A stretch of DNA of 64,000 nucleotides from Sulfurovum sp. (GTDB lineage: Bacteria > Campylobacterota > Campylobacteria > Campylobacterales > Sulfurovaceae): positions 62,001 to 126,000 of the forward strand of contig JAGXFO010000009.1 of assembly GCA_024637255.1 (NCBI GenBank), written 5' to 3'. A program made the position numbers and the translations under genes. Below are positions 16,749 through 24,467 of the stretch, in pieces (the stretch's first letter is position 1; each line of letters begins with the position of its first letter). A model generated the notes under the pieces. It was given only the letters and a program-made list of their open reading frames with translations, was not told the origin of the DNA and did not search any database.

Positions 16749-17309
16749 ATGGCCCCAAGCATAGAAAAAGCTTTTTTTGGAATTTTGCGATTTCAAAATA
16801 TGCTTTGCTCTATTGTCTCAATAAAAGAATGACACCTTTCTCCCGCGATAAATGATTTTTATCATATCAAAAATCTTCAAGAGGGTAATTTTGATGGAGC
16901 ATGGCTTTGTTTTTACAACTTTGAAGTAATAGAAGCAGAGCATATTGGTTTTGAACATCTGTTTATAGACCAATACAAATCACCTTATGCAAACTTTAGT
17001 GCTTTGGAATTGATGACAACCGAGACGATACTTAAAAGTAAAAAAGAGGCGATTGAGAAATTTATCGCTGTCACCAATGAGATGATTCGCTACCTGGGTA
17101 AAAATACAGAGTTTGGAAAAACAGCCTATTATGACTATACAAAAAATGAAAAAGATGAGCTAATGGATAAGATTATCGAAGATACCATTACGAGGTTTGA
17201 TTATGTTAAGAGCGATAGCAACAGATGGAAAAATCTGTGTGAATTTTTAAAAGAGCTTGAAGTAATTGATTTGAGTGATGATGATTATGATAAAATATGG
17301 AAACTATAA
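16749..17309 (+). pseudogene. Unrecognised gene interrupted by in-frame TGA
   Basis: A single reading frame starts at ATG 16749 (MAPSIEKAFFGILRFQNML...) and would continue without shift to TAA 17307-17309, except for a TGA at 16830-16832 after 27 codons. The translation on both sides looks protein-like: after the stop it reads HLSPAINDFYHIKNLQEG, then a Trp/Phe-rich stretch and a charged helical C-terminus ending DDDYDKIWKL. Without the TGA it would encode about 186 residues. A truncated product could start at TTG 17004. I do not recognise the family. Its end overlaps the photolyase gene by 13 bases. A sequencing error would also explain the stop. Confidence 0.6.
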
Positions 17310-18709
17310 ATCCAGTAACAAAAAGAGAACAAGTGAGAAGAATTCTTTGGTTTAGGCGAGATTTAAGGGCCCAAGATAATCCTCTTTTGGCTCTAAGCGG
17401 AGAGGTTCTTCCACTATTTATTTTTGATACCTATATACTATCAAAACTTTCAAAGGATGATAAACGTGTAACATTTATTTTTCAGGCTCTCGCAACACTC
17501 AAAAAAGATTTAAAAGAACGAGGATTGGACTTGGCTATTTTTTATGGTAAGCCATCAGAAGTATTTGAGTGTATTTTACAGAGGTATCAATTTGATGAAG
17601 TGGCTGCCAGCGGCGATTACGATAGTTATGCAAAAGAGAGAGATCGTGAAATCTCACATCTTTTGCCATTTAACTATTTGCAAGATACTTATATATTTAA
17701 TCCAAAAGAAATACTCAAAAACGATGGAACACCATACCAGGTATTCACTCCGTTTTACAAGAATGTAAAAACAATTTTTACAACACAGCATATGCGGAAG
17801 ATTTATCCTACAAAGCAAAAACTGATAAAGTTTGAGTACTCATATCTTCATGAGGCTAAAAATTCTTCTTTTGCCATGATGAACATATCTCTTGATTCAA
17901 TCGGATTTACCGAGCAGGCCTTGCCACCTCATCAATTGCTTTCCCCTAGACAAAAACTTGAAATGTTTGAAACAAAAATTGCCAACTATGCAAATGATAG
18001 AGACTATGTATTTAAAGACTCCACATCTGATTTGAGTATTGACTTGCGTTTTGGTACAATCTCTATTCGAGAAGTGTTAAGATGGTTGACAGTGCAAAAG
18101 AAAAAAGGAGTCGATACTGAACCTTTTTTTCGCCAGCTCGTGTTTCGTGATTTTTACGCTATGCTGTTGTATCATTTTCCCTATTTGGAAAACCGTAATT
18201 TTCGCTATAGATTTAATGGCATAGAAAACGAAGATTATTTTAAATCGTTTTGCACCGCCCAAACAGGAGTACCAATAGTAGATGCAGGAATACGTCAACT
18301 TCTACAGAGCGGAGAGATGCACAATCGTGTACGAATGATAGTAGCCAGTTTTCTTACAAAAGATCTATTGTTGCCTTGGCAATGGGGCGAAGCATTTTTT
18401 GCAGAACACCTTATGGATTACGATGCCAGTTCCAATATTTTATCGTGGCAATGGAGTGCCGGTACTGGGGTGGACCCTCAGCCATATTTCAGGATTTTCA
18501 ATCCTTATACGCAGAGTCATAAATTTGATAAAGATGGACTCTATATTAAGAAATACATACCAGAACTAGCCTCTACACCGGCAAAGTTTTTTGGCGACGA
18601 AGAGAAGTTGATTGATAATCCATATTCAGGCTATCCCAAGCCTATTGTGAGTCACAAGGTGAGCTCCAAAAAAGCATTATCGTATTTTAAAACATTGGTA
18701 TCAACATAA
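17297..18709 (+). CDS. phrB: Deoxyribodipyrimidine photo-lyase
   Basis: A 470-residue class I CPD photolyase/cryptochrome-family protein that repairs UV-induced pyrimidine dimers with blue light. The N-terminal alpha/beta antenna domain begins ILWFRRDLRAQDNPLLAL. The C-terminal helical FAD-binding domain shows FFRQLVFRDFYAMLL, PIVDAGIRQLLQSGEMHNRVRM, VASFLTKDLLLPWQWGEAFF and SWQWSAGTGVDPQPYFRIFNP, including the Trp residues of the electron-transfer chain. Length is typical. The gene overlaps the broken ORF upstream by 13 bases and is followed 20 bases later by thiE. It is an unusual member of a purD-pnp operon and may have been added to its end. Confidence 0.93.
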   Translation: METINPVTKREQVRRILWFRRDLRAQDNPLLALSGEVLPLFIFDTYILSKLSKDDKRVTFIFQALATLKKDLKERGLDLAIFYGKPSEVFECILQRYQFDEVAASGDYDSYAKERDREISHLLPFNYLQDTYIFNPKEILKNDGTPYQVFTPFYKNVKTIFTTQHMRKIYPTKQKLIKFEYSYLHEAKNSSFAMMNISLDSIGFTEQALPPHQLLSPRQKLEMFETKIANYANDRDYVFKDSTSDLSIDLRFGTISIREVLRWLTVQKKKGVDTEPFFRQLVFRDFYAMLLYHFPYLENRNFRYRFNGIENEDYFKSFCTAQTGVPIVDAGIRQLLQSGEMHNRVRMIVASFLTKDLLLPWQWGEAFFAEHLMDYDASSNILSWQWSAGTGVDPQPYFRIFNPYTQSHKFDKDGLYIKKYIPELASTPAKFFGDEEKLIDNPYSGYPKPIVSHKVSSKKALSYFKTLVST

Positions 18710-18729
18710 AAACAATACAAAGGAACAAT

Positions 18730-19359
18730 ATGAAAGAAACACTGAACGGACTCTATGTGATTACGGACGACAAACTGACACCGCTTGAAACTTTAGGCAA
18801 AAGCGTCACAAAAGCCATTAACGGTGGAACAAACATCGTACAGCTAAGAGACAAAATAAGCAGTGATGAAACCATTGAAAAGACCTCCCTCATGCTACAG
18901 GAGTTATGCCGTGCATCGGGCGTTTTGTTTGTTATCAATGATAAAATAGATATCGCTATTAAGCTCTCACTGGATGGATTGCATATAGGTAAAAGCGATC
19001 ATGCCATATTTGATGACATTCGCTCAAAATTTAAAGGCATTCTTGGGGTATCATGCTATGGAGATGTAGAGATGGCTTTGAATTTTGAGCGCAGGGGGGC
19101 TGATTATGTTGCATTTGGTTCATTTTTCACTTCATCCACCAAGCCACTTGCCAATGTGGTGGACTTAAGCATTTTGGATGAAGCCAAGGAGAAATTAACT
19201 ATTCCTATTTGTGCAATTGGTGGCATCAATACTCATAACCTCCATGATGTATTGTCTCATAAGCCTGATATGATATGTGTGATCAATGATATTTGGAGTA
19301 GCGATGATATACAAAATCGCTCTTTGCATTACAGACAAACTATTGAAGAAGAACAATAA
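18730..19359 (+). CDS. thiE: Thiamine-phosphate synthase ThiE
   Basis: A 209-residue TIM-barrel enzyme coupling HMP-diphosphate with thiazole phosphate to make thiamine phosphate. Seen motifs are LYVITDDKLTP at the start, IVQLRDK (phosphate and pyrimidine contacts), VINDKIDIAI, DGLHIGKSD, GVSCYGDVEMA, DYVAFGSFFTSSTKP and PICAIGGINTHN near 160-171. The Gly-Lys in HIGKSD replaces the more common Gly-Gln. AGGAACAAT precedes ATG 18730. It ends the purD-led gene run. Downstream is a decayed gene fragment rather than another operon member. Confidence 0.93.
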   Translation: MKETLNGLYVITDDKLTPLETLGKSVTKAINGGTNIVQLRDKISSDETIEKTSLMLQELCRASGVLFVINDKIDIAIKLSLDGLHIGKSDHAIFDDIRSKFKGILGVSCYGDVEMALNFERRGADYVAFGSFFTSSTKPLANVVDLSILDEAKEKLTIPICAIGGINTHNLHDVLSHKPDMICVINDIWSSDDIQNRSLHYRQTIEEEQ

Positions 19360-19416
19360 AAAAATAGAAACGAGATGCCACAGAAGAGGAAACATGACCA
19401 TATCGCTTAGTTTGGC

Positions 19417-19580
19417 GTGGTTGTTTTTGATGGAAGCAAAACGTCGTTAGCGGTAAAATATTTGAAAGATTAGATATATACAGCAGCATAGACAAATACT
19501 TGACTAGGTTTTAGATATTTTTGAAATAAAACCAGATTTTGATTTTGATATTATGAAAGCAGATCAAGATTTGTTCTGAT
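19417..19580 (+). pseudogene. Decayed fragment of a WecB-like UDP-GlcNAc 2-epimerase
   Basis: The 435-base gap after thiE is not empty. From 19508 to 19576 it reads VLDIFEIKPDFDFDIMKADQ then DLF, followed by TGA. This matches the family pattern of UDP-N-acetylglucosamine 2-epimerases just after the HREMLDQ motif (FEIKPD-x-DLDIMKP-x-QDL). Directly before it, ACAGCAGCATAG...CTTGACTAG looks like a damaged TAQHREMLDQ with stops and a small deletion, and 19417-19475 recalls a shortened VVFGTRPEAIK...VKYLKD start. Several stops and gaps rule out function. The rest of the gene is absent. Identification is from family memory. Confidence 0.55.
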
Positions 19581-19636
19581 CACGGGCAAAAGATTATCAA
19601 AGTGCTTTTGGACACCACGGCTTAACTTATTTTAAT

Positions 19637-19653
19637 ACCCCGAAGGGTATAAT
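19637..19653 (+). promoter_or_regulatory. -10 box of atpE embedded in a small hairpin
   Basis: ATACCC-CGAA-GGGTAT forms a 6-bp inverted repeat whose right arm runs into the -10 TATAAT (19648-19653). No good -35 is present. The leader to the atpE ATG would be about 135 bases. Confidence 0.4.
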
Positions 19654-19794
19654 TACGCGTTTATCTGAAGTATTAAGTAGGGAAACAGTTTGCATTTATG
19701 TGGCTGTTGGCAGTTGATAAGACTGTTTACGCTATCCGAACAGACTTCTAAAACAGTCGAAGAGACTTAAAGCCTATAACTTAAAGGATATAAA

Positions 19795-20106
19795 ATGAAA
19801 AAGTTTTTCTTACTTTTCTTGGCACTTGGTGCTGTTGCATTTGCTGCTGAAGTAGATGGTGAATCTATGATTAAAGCATACTCAGTCGTTGCTGCTGGTG
19901 TTGGTCTTGGTCTTGCTGCACTTGGTGGTGCTGTTGGTATGGGTCACACTGCTGCTGCAACTATTGCTGGTACTGCTAGAAACCCAGGTCTTGGTGGTAA
20001 ACTAATGACTACAATGTTCATCGCGCTTGCAATGATCGAAGCACAAGTTATCTATACGTTGGTAATTGCGCTTATCGCTCTTTACGCTAACCCGTTTATT
20101 GGTTAA
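19795..20106 (+). CDS. atpE: ATP synthase F0 subunit c
   Basis: A 103-residue proteolipid forming the rotor ring of F-type ATP synthase. It has an N-terminal hydrophobic leader-like segment (MKKFFLLFLALGAVAFAAE), then two helices joined by the polar loop AGTARNPGLGGKL. The proton-binding carboxylate is the Glu of MIEAQVIYTL, about residue 83, in helix 2. Glycine-rich packing (GVGLGLAALGGAVGMG) in helix 1 is standard. As in other Campylobacterota it is separate from the atp operon. AAAGGATATAAA precedes the ATG and a terminator follows. Confidence 0.96.
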   Translation: MKKFFLLFLALGAVAFAAEVDGESMIKAYSVVAAGVGLGLAALGGAVGMGHTAAATIAGTARNPGLGGKLMTTMFIALAMIEAQVIYTLVIALIALYANPFIG

Positions 20107-20120
20107 TCTTAAAGACACTA

Positions 20121-20158
20121 AAAGGTTGTGATGGCTATAATTCCGTCACAACTTTTTG
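20121..20158 (+). terminator. Intrinsic terminator after atpE
   Basis: Stem AAAGGTTGTGA (20121-20131) with TCACAACTTTT (20146-20156), including one G-U pair, ending in a T run (20153-20157). Confidence 0.85.
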
Positions 20159-20216
20159 TTATACCTCATTTTATTAAAGTTTCGATAGTGCTTTTAAACT
20201 ATCCAGTCTACATCGT

Positions 20217-20301
20217 GCGTCAGTGGTGGAACGGTAGACACGCTACCTTGAGGGGGTAGTGCCCTACGGGTGTGGAGGTTCAAATCCTCTCTGACGCACC
20301 A
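20217..20301 (+). tRNA. tRNA-Leu (anticodon GAG)
   Basis: An 85-nt class II tRNA. Acceptor stem GCGTCAG (20217-20223) pairs with CTGACGC (20291-20297), discriminator A, and CCA is encoded. The anticodon arm CTACCTTGAGGGGGTAG carries GAG, reading CUC/CUU leucine codons. A long variable arm (GCCCTACGGGTG) and the T-arm GAGGTTCAAATCCTC are visible. Confidence 0.96.
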
Positions 20302-20502
20302 TTCTATTATCTTATATTCTGTCTTCATATAATCTTTTCATATATTATTTATAATTTACATAAATGTCTTGACGCGATGTTTGGTATTTTTTTCAAAAGA
20401 ACTCCATTAAATGCCGTAAAATAGGGCTTTTTGTAATCTTTTTATCTTTTTTTAAGAGTTTCTTGTGTTATAATGACTGTATCTTAAAAACAAGGAAGTA
20501 GA

Positions 20503-20784
20503 ATGACAAAATCAGAGTTTGTAGAATTGGTACAGAAGAACGGTGAGTTTGAAAGTAAAGCAGCAGCAGAGAGAGCAGTAAAAGCATTTATTGCATCAGT
20601 AACTGAAGCGTTGGTAAAAAAAGAGACTGTATCATTGGTAGGTTTTGGAACATTTTCTACAGTAGATGTAGTAGAAAAAAGCGGTACAGTTCCAGGAACA
20701 GATAAAACTTATACAAAAGCAGCACACACTGCACCTAAATTCAAAATGGGTAAAACACTTAAAGACGCTGTCTCTGGTGCTTAA
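20503..20784 (+). CDS. hup: HU-family DNA-binding protein
   Basis: A 93-residue histone-like protein that bends and compacts DNA as a dimer. It begins MTKSEFVELV, with helical KAAAERAVKAFIASVTEAL, the conserved VSLVGFGTFST turn near residues 45-55, and the DNA-binding arm with GTVPGTDKTYTKAAHTAPKFKMGKTLKDAV. Length is standard. The arm carries TYTKA rather than the common RNP-x-T-G signature, as in other Campylobacterota HU proteins. A TATAAT sits about 35 bases before the start with AAGGAAGTAG as the ribosome site, and a terminator follows. Confidence 0.93.
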   Translation: MTKSEFVELVQKNGEFESKAAAERAVKAFIASVTEALVKKETVSLVGFGTFSTVDVVEKSGTVPGTDKTYTKAAHTAPKFKMGKTLKDAVSGA

Positions 20785-20793
20785 TATTAGTAC

Positions 20794-20821
20794 ATTCATG
20801 TCCCATCAAAAGGGCATGAAT
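20794..20821 (+). terminator. Terminator between hup and convergent dsrE-like gene
   Basis: ATTCATG-T-CCC (20794-20804) pairs with GGG-C-ATGAAT (20812-20821) with one mismatch. It may serve both converging genes. Confidence 0.6.
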
Positions 20822-20887
20822 TGTATTGTCAAATCCTACAATTCACTTCTCCAAACTAACAACTAAATAGTATTGTTCATGTCTTGA

Positions 20888-21355
20888 TTAGTCTCTGACA
20901 GGGATATATGCATACCCTTCATTCTGTTTATCGATTAAGCCTATTGTTGAATTGGGGATTATTTTTACAAAGTCATAGATATCTGCTTCTTTCAGTTCAT
21001 GCTTGCTTAGACCTGCTCCGCATACTAAAAACTGAACGTCATAGGTTTTTGCCATAATTTCTATGCGTTTTGCCAGTGTTTTGTGGGTTGAGACCAATGT
21101 TTTGTCGTCTTTAAACTTACTGTGTTCTGGGTCTTTAAGAAAAAACTTGTAGGCACCACCATGTATGACAACTATAACATCAAGTTCACGTAGGGTACCT
21201 TCATAATGTGCCTTATTTGTTACTATTGCTTTTAAGATTTGTTGTTCAAAATTTGCCAAGTTTTTGGTTGTCAGATCGTACACCATTTTTGCAGAATCAT
21301 CTTCTGCGCTTAGCATACTCATACATAGAATGAGTATGCAGATAATTTTTTTCAT
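20888..21355 (-). CDS. Secreted DsrE-like protein (paralogue 1)
   Basis: A 155-residue DsrE/DsrF-like protein with an N-terminal signal peptide (MKKIICILILCMSMLSAED), so probably periplasmic. The fold-typical elements are LDVIVVIHGGAYKFFLKD (strand plus loop) and VQFLVCGAGLSKHEL, where Cys near residue 112 occupies the position of the sulfur-carrying Cys of the family, then PNSTIGLIDKQNEGYAYIPV. Related secreted proteins are encoded at 25893-26399 and 36249-36686. DsrE proteins carry or exchange persulfide sulfur in sulfur oxidisers. Its divergent promoter carries a weaker TTTATA-N5-TTTACA repeat, linking it to the presumed sox regulon. Confidence 0.8.
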   Translation of the reverse strand: MKKIICILILCMSMLSAEDDSAKMVYDLTTKNLANFEQQILKAIVTNKAHYEGTLRELDVIVVIHGGAYKFFLKDPEHSKFKDDKTLVSTHKTLAKRIEIMAKTYDVQFLVCGAGLSKHELKEADIYDFVKIIPNSTIGLIDKQNEGYAYIPVRD

Positions 21356-21383
21356 GAGCGATCCTTTTTAGTAAAATTAAGAT

Positions 21384-21416
21384 AGCATAACATTAATAAT
21401 GTAAAAAAAGTATAAA
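21384..21416 (-). promoter_or_regulatory. Weaker direct-repeat operator plus -10 for dsrE-like gene
   Basis: On the minus strand, TTTATA (21416-21411), N5, TTTACA (21405-21400), 11 bases repeat to repeat, then 10 bases and TATGCT (21389-21384). It matches the exact TTTACA repeats at 24406, 28726 and 36698 except for one base and one base of spacing. It lies in the intergenic region shared with the signalling operon. Confidence 0.55.
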
Positions 21417-21439
21417 TATAATTGAGAGGATAAGTTTTT

Positions 21440-22576
21440 ATGATTATTGCAAAACAATCATGTACCCCGAGTAAATACATTAGTAAAATAGCACTGTATG
21501 TGACTTTTATTGTGCTGATAATTCTTTTCATTTCCGTTTTTTTCTTCGTGAAGCAAAGTCGAGAAGATAGACTCGTCAGTTTGGGAGATACTATTGTAGG
21601 TAAGTTTAGGTCAGGACTTGATTATGAGATGGTTGATTTACTTTCATTGTCTTTGGCTCTCTCTGAAGATGGAGAACTTAAAAATGCACTCACGGCGGAA
21701 GATGAATCTAAAGGCTATCTTATCCTTAGTAAAATTACTGAACGTTTTGAAAAATATACACATTTGAAAACCTTACACATCCAAGTATTTACTCCAGACT
21801 TTTTTATTTTTGCACGTAGTTGGGATGAGGGGTATGAGGGTATGCCGATTTGGTGGTTTAGAGATGACCTGGATTCACTAAATAAAAATATCCGTCCAAA
21901 AGTAGGGATGGAAACGGGAAGGTTGCTTACTTTAAAGGCTACGATTCCCATACGAAGCGGAGATAAGGTACTTGGTTACCTGGAAGTGGTTAAGCTTGTC
22001 GACGAGTTTGCATTGAAGTTACGTAAAAAGGGTATTGAGCTTTTTGCTCTGATGGATGACAAATATCTGAAACAGGCTGAACTGATGCGTGATTTTCCTA
22101 TCTTAAATGGATATGTGGTTTCAAATCAAAACTACAATCAACAATACATGGATAAACTAAAAATGCTGGACTGGAAAAGTTTATTGTTAAAAAACTATTG
22201 GTACGAAGATGACATCCTTTATTTGTATGAACCTATGTTGAATGGGAAGGGAAAACGAATCGGGATGTATCTTTTGTGTATCCCTGAAGATGCACTCGAA
22301 AAATATCAAAAAGAGAAACAAAGAGTGTCATTTTTTACACAATTTTCAGATGAAGACATAGAAAATGTGGTGGATGTCTGGAAAAATCCTCATGAAAGTT
22401 TCCGAAATGAGCATGATAGAAATATAGTAGGACTTTTACCAAAACTTAAGCAGGAAGACAAGTTTGAGCTTGAAGCAGAAGCGAAACGGGTACTGAAAAA
22501 ATATAATAAAGATGAGCTCATTGACATCATCATTGAAAATAAACATAATGAGAAAAAGTTAGGAGTAATACAATGA
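21440..22576 (+). CDS. Membrane-anchored sensor protein without output domain
   Basis: A 378-residue protein with one N-terminal membrane helix (about 18-43, LYVTFIVLIILFISVFFFV), a large extracytoplasmic region of about 240 residues, and no visible second helix or signalling output. The segment KTLHIQVFTPDFFIFARSW, followed by GLEVV-like GYLEVVKLVDEFALKL, resembles double-Cache type ligand-binding modules. The C-terminus is highly charged. Its stop overlaps the response-regulator ATG by 4 bases, so sensor, regulator and kinase form one operon. I infer an accessory signal-binding partner for the kinase at 23222. The ligand, perhaps a sulfur compound, is unknown. Confidence 0.6.
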   Translation: MIIAKQSCTPSKYISKIALYVTFIVLIILFISVFFFVKQSREDRLVSLGDTIVGKFRSGLDYEMVDLLSLSLALSEDGELKNALTAEDESKGYLILSKITERFEKYTHLKTLHIQVFTPDFFIFARSWDEGYEGMPIWWFRDDLDSLNKNIRPKVGMETGRLLTLKATIPIRSGDKVLGYLEVVKLVDEFALKLRKKGIELFALMDDKYLKQAELMRDFPILNGYVVSNQNYNQQYMDKLKMLDWKSLLLKNYWYEDDILYLYEPMLNGKGKRIGMYLLCIPEDALEKYQKEKQRVSFFTQFSDEDIENVVDVWKNPHESFRNEHDRNIVGLLPKLKQEDKFELEAEAKRVLKKYNKDELIDIIIENKHNEKKLGVIQ

Positions 22577-23232
22577 AAATATTGATTTTAGAAGATGAAA
22601 GTATACTCGCATTGAGCATGAGAGAATTTTTAGAAGACAGCGCCTATGAAGTTGAATGTTTTACAAATTCAGATGATGCATATGATGCTATTCATGACAC
22701 AGTCTATGATCTGTTGCTTCTGGATGTGAAGGTCCCCGGTGAAAAGAATGGCTTTGGAATGTTGGAGGAATTACGTAAAGATGGCAATACGACGCCAGCT
22801 ATATTTATTACATCATTAACCGATATAGAGGATCTAAGTCGCGGATATGAGTGTGGTGCCTGTGATTATATACGTAAACCTTTTGATCTCGCAGAATTGA
22901 AACTACGCGTTGAACAGGTGGTGAAACTGCAATGCTTCTCTTCTTCTGAAGAGTGTATAAACCTACCATCAGGATATAGTTATGATCTAAAAAAGATGAA
23001 GCTTACTTTTCATGGAGAGAGTATCATACTTGCGAAGACAGAGACTAAGATCTTAGAACTTTTGATTAAAAAAAGAGGATCTGTAGTGGGTTGTGAAATG
23101 TTTTGGGAAGAGGTATGGGGAGAGTGGATAGATCCTGCCAATATACGTGTTCAAGTAGGTAATTTGCGTAAAAAACTTGAAAAAGATTTTATTAAAAATA
23201 TACGCGGACTAGGGTATAGTATTGATTTTTAA
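22573..23232 (+). CDS. OmpR/PhoB-type response regulator
   Basis: A 219-residue two-domain transcription regulator. The receiver has acidic residues EDE at 7-9, phospho-acceptor Asp51 in LLLLDVKVPG, Ser/Thr at FITSLTD and Lys in YIRKPFDL. The C-terminal winged helix contains LAKTETKILELLIKKRG, the recognition-helix region ANIRVQVGNLRKKLEK and the RGLGYSIDF hairpin end. It overlaps the sensor gene by 4 bases and the kinase gene by 11. Nearby promoters carry TTTACA direct repeats with the 11-bp period expected for this class of dimeric regulator, so it is the prime candidate for controlling the sox island. Confidence 0.92.
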   Translation: MKILILEDESILALSMREFLEDSAYEVECFTNSDDAYDAIHDTVYDLLLLDVKVPGEKNGFGMLEELRKDGNTTPAIFITSLTDIEDLSRGYECGACDYIRKPFDLAELKLRVEQVVKLQCFSSSEECINLPSGYSYDLKKMKLTFHGESIILAKTETKILELLIKKRGSVVGCEMFWEEVWGEWIDPANIRVQVGNLRKKLEKDFIKNIRGLGYSIDF

Positions 23233-24376
23233 TACAGAAGAATTCGCTCGCAAATATGCCTTTATCTATACTGGGATACTGGCTGTTTTACTCGTGGCTC
23301 CATTGGTGGTATATATACAATTACTTTTACAGATAGATGAAGCAAAAGTAAGGCTTTCTCTTGAAGTACAAGCAAAAAAGATTATTATTTCCATGCAACG
23401 CTATCAAAATGAAGATAAGATATATCATTTTCCAAGGTATAAAGAATATAATGCAGCACTCTATACTGGCAAGTATCAAGTATTATTTACGACGCTAGAT
23501 TTTGAACCCTTATCATTTACGGAAGGTTTTCATAAAATAGGAAATCGTTATTATTATGTTTATACTCTTTCATCTTCTTATTATTTCGGCGCAAGCTATT
23601 TATTGGTTTCCACTGTGCATGAGGCCAATAATATTTACCTTTTTGCTGCGATGATCATGATAGCTATTGTGATAGCTTTGTTTATATTTTCATTTTTATT
23701 ACTTAGGAATTTTTCAAGACCATATGAAAAACTCAATATGCAATTAGATAACTTCATCAAAGATGCTATGCATGAAATCAATACTCCTTTGAGTATTATC
23801 AACCTGAACTCTGATCTTTTTGCCAATAAATATGGTGAAAATAAATACTTATGGCGTATTAAGGCAGCTTCAAAAACGCTTGCTACCATTTATAATGATA
23901 TGGACTATCTTGTGAAAGAAGGAAGAGTGGTGCATAAAAAAAGCATCCTAAACTTGAGTGAATTCATTCAAAACAGAGTGGATTATTTTCAGGAAATTGC
24001 GAATCTTAAGAATATGACTTTAAAGACATATATTGATTCCGAAATTATGTATGTTTTCTCTAAAACCAAATTGCAGCGTATTGTAGATAATACTATTTCA
24101 AATGCCATAAAATACAGTAATGATAATCTTCACCTTGAGATAAAACTTTATGAAGATAAAGGACATATTGTTTTTGAAGTCAGGGATTATGGTGTAGGAA
24201 TCAAGAATGTCGATAAAATATTCTCACGATATTATAGGGAAAATCAGGCCAAAGGGGGTTTTGGGATAGGGCTGAATATCGTAAAGCAAATCATCGATGA
24301 AGAAGGTATCTTGCTTGAGGTTACTTCAGCTGTAGGTCAAGGCTCAACATTTAAATATATATTTTATATAAAATAA
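23222..24376 (+). CDS. Sensor histidine kinase
   Basis: A 384-residue membrane kinase paired with the regulator just upstream. Two membrane helices (about 13-37 and 138-162) enclose a roughly 100-residue periplasmic sensor. The cytosolic part has the H-box DAMHEINTPLSII, N-box NTISNAIKYS, G1 DYGVGI and G2 GGFGIGL, all intact. There is no recognisable HAMP domain. The only sensible start is TTG 23222, with AGGG eight bases before it, inside the regulator gene, so translation is likely coupled. It is expected to phosphorylate Asp51 of the regulator, perhaps with input from the separate sensor at 21440. Confidence 0.9.
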   Translation: MIFNTEEFARKYAFIYTGILAVLLVAPLVVYIQLLLQIDEAKVRLSLEVQAKKIIISMQRYQNEDKIYHFPRYKEYNAALYTGKYQVLFTTLDFEPLSFTEGFHKIGNRYYYVYTLSSSYYFGASYLLVSTVHEANNIYLFAAMIMIAIVIALFIFSFLLLRNFSRPYEKLNMQLDNFIKDAMHEINTPLSIINLNSDLFANKYGENKYLWRIKAASKTLATIYNDMDYLVKEGRVVHKKSILNLSEFIQNRVDYFQEIANLKNMTLKTYIDSEIMYVFSKTKLQRIVDNTISNAIKYSNDNLHLEIKLYEDKGHIVFEVRDYGVGIKNVDKIFSRYYRENQAKGGFGIGLNIVKQIIDEEGILLEVTSAVGQGSTFKYIFYIK

Positions 24377-24405
24377 ATATTTATTATCATTTATTATGAA
24401 TAAAT

Positions 24406-24437
24406 TTTACATATTTTTTACACTTACTCGCTAAGAT
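24406..24437 (+). promoter_or_regulatory. Direct-repeat operator and promoter of porin/dsrE-like unit
   Basis: TTTACA (24406-24411), N5, TTTACA (24417-24422), then exactly 9 bases and the -10 TAAGAT (24432-24437). The second repeat replaces a -35 box, as in class II activation by OmpR-type regulators. It is one of three exact copies in this island. Confidence 0.7.
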
Positions 24438-24467
24438 GCACCCTTAAATTATAAAAGAGGACAGAAA

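Noticed and set aside
16830..16832. TGA read as selenocysteine
   Set aside because: No Cys-type redox context around it, no evident SECIS hairpin directly behind, and the ORF is not a known selenoprotein. A nonsense change is simpler.
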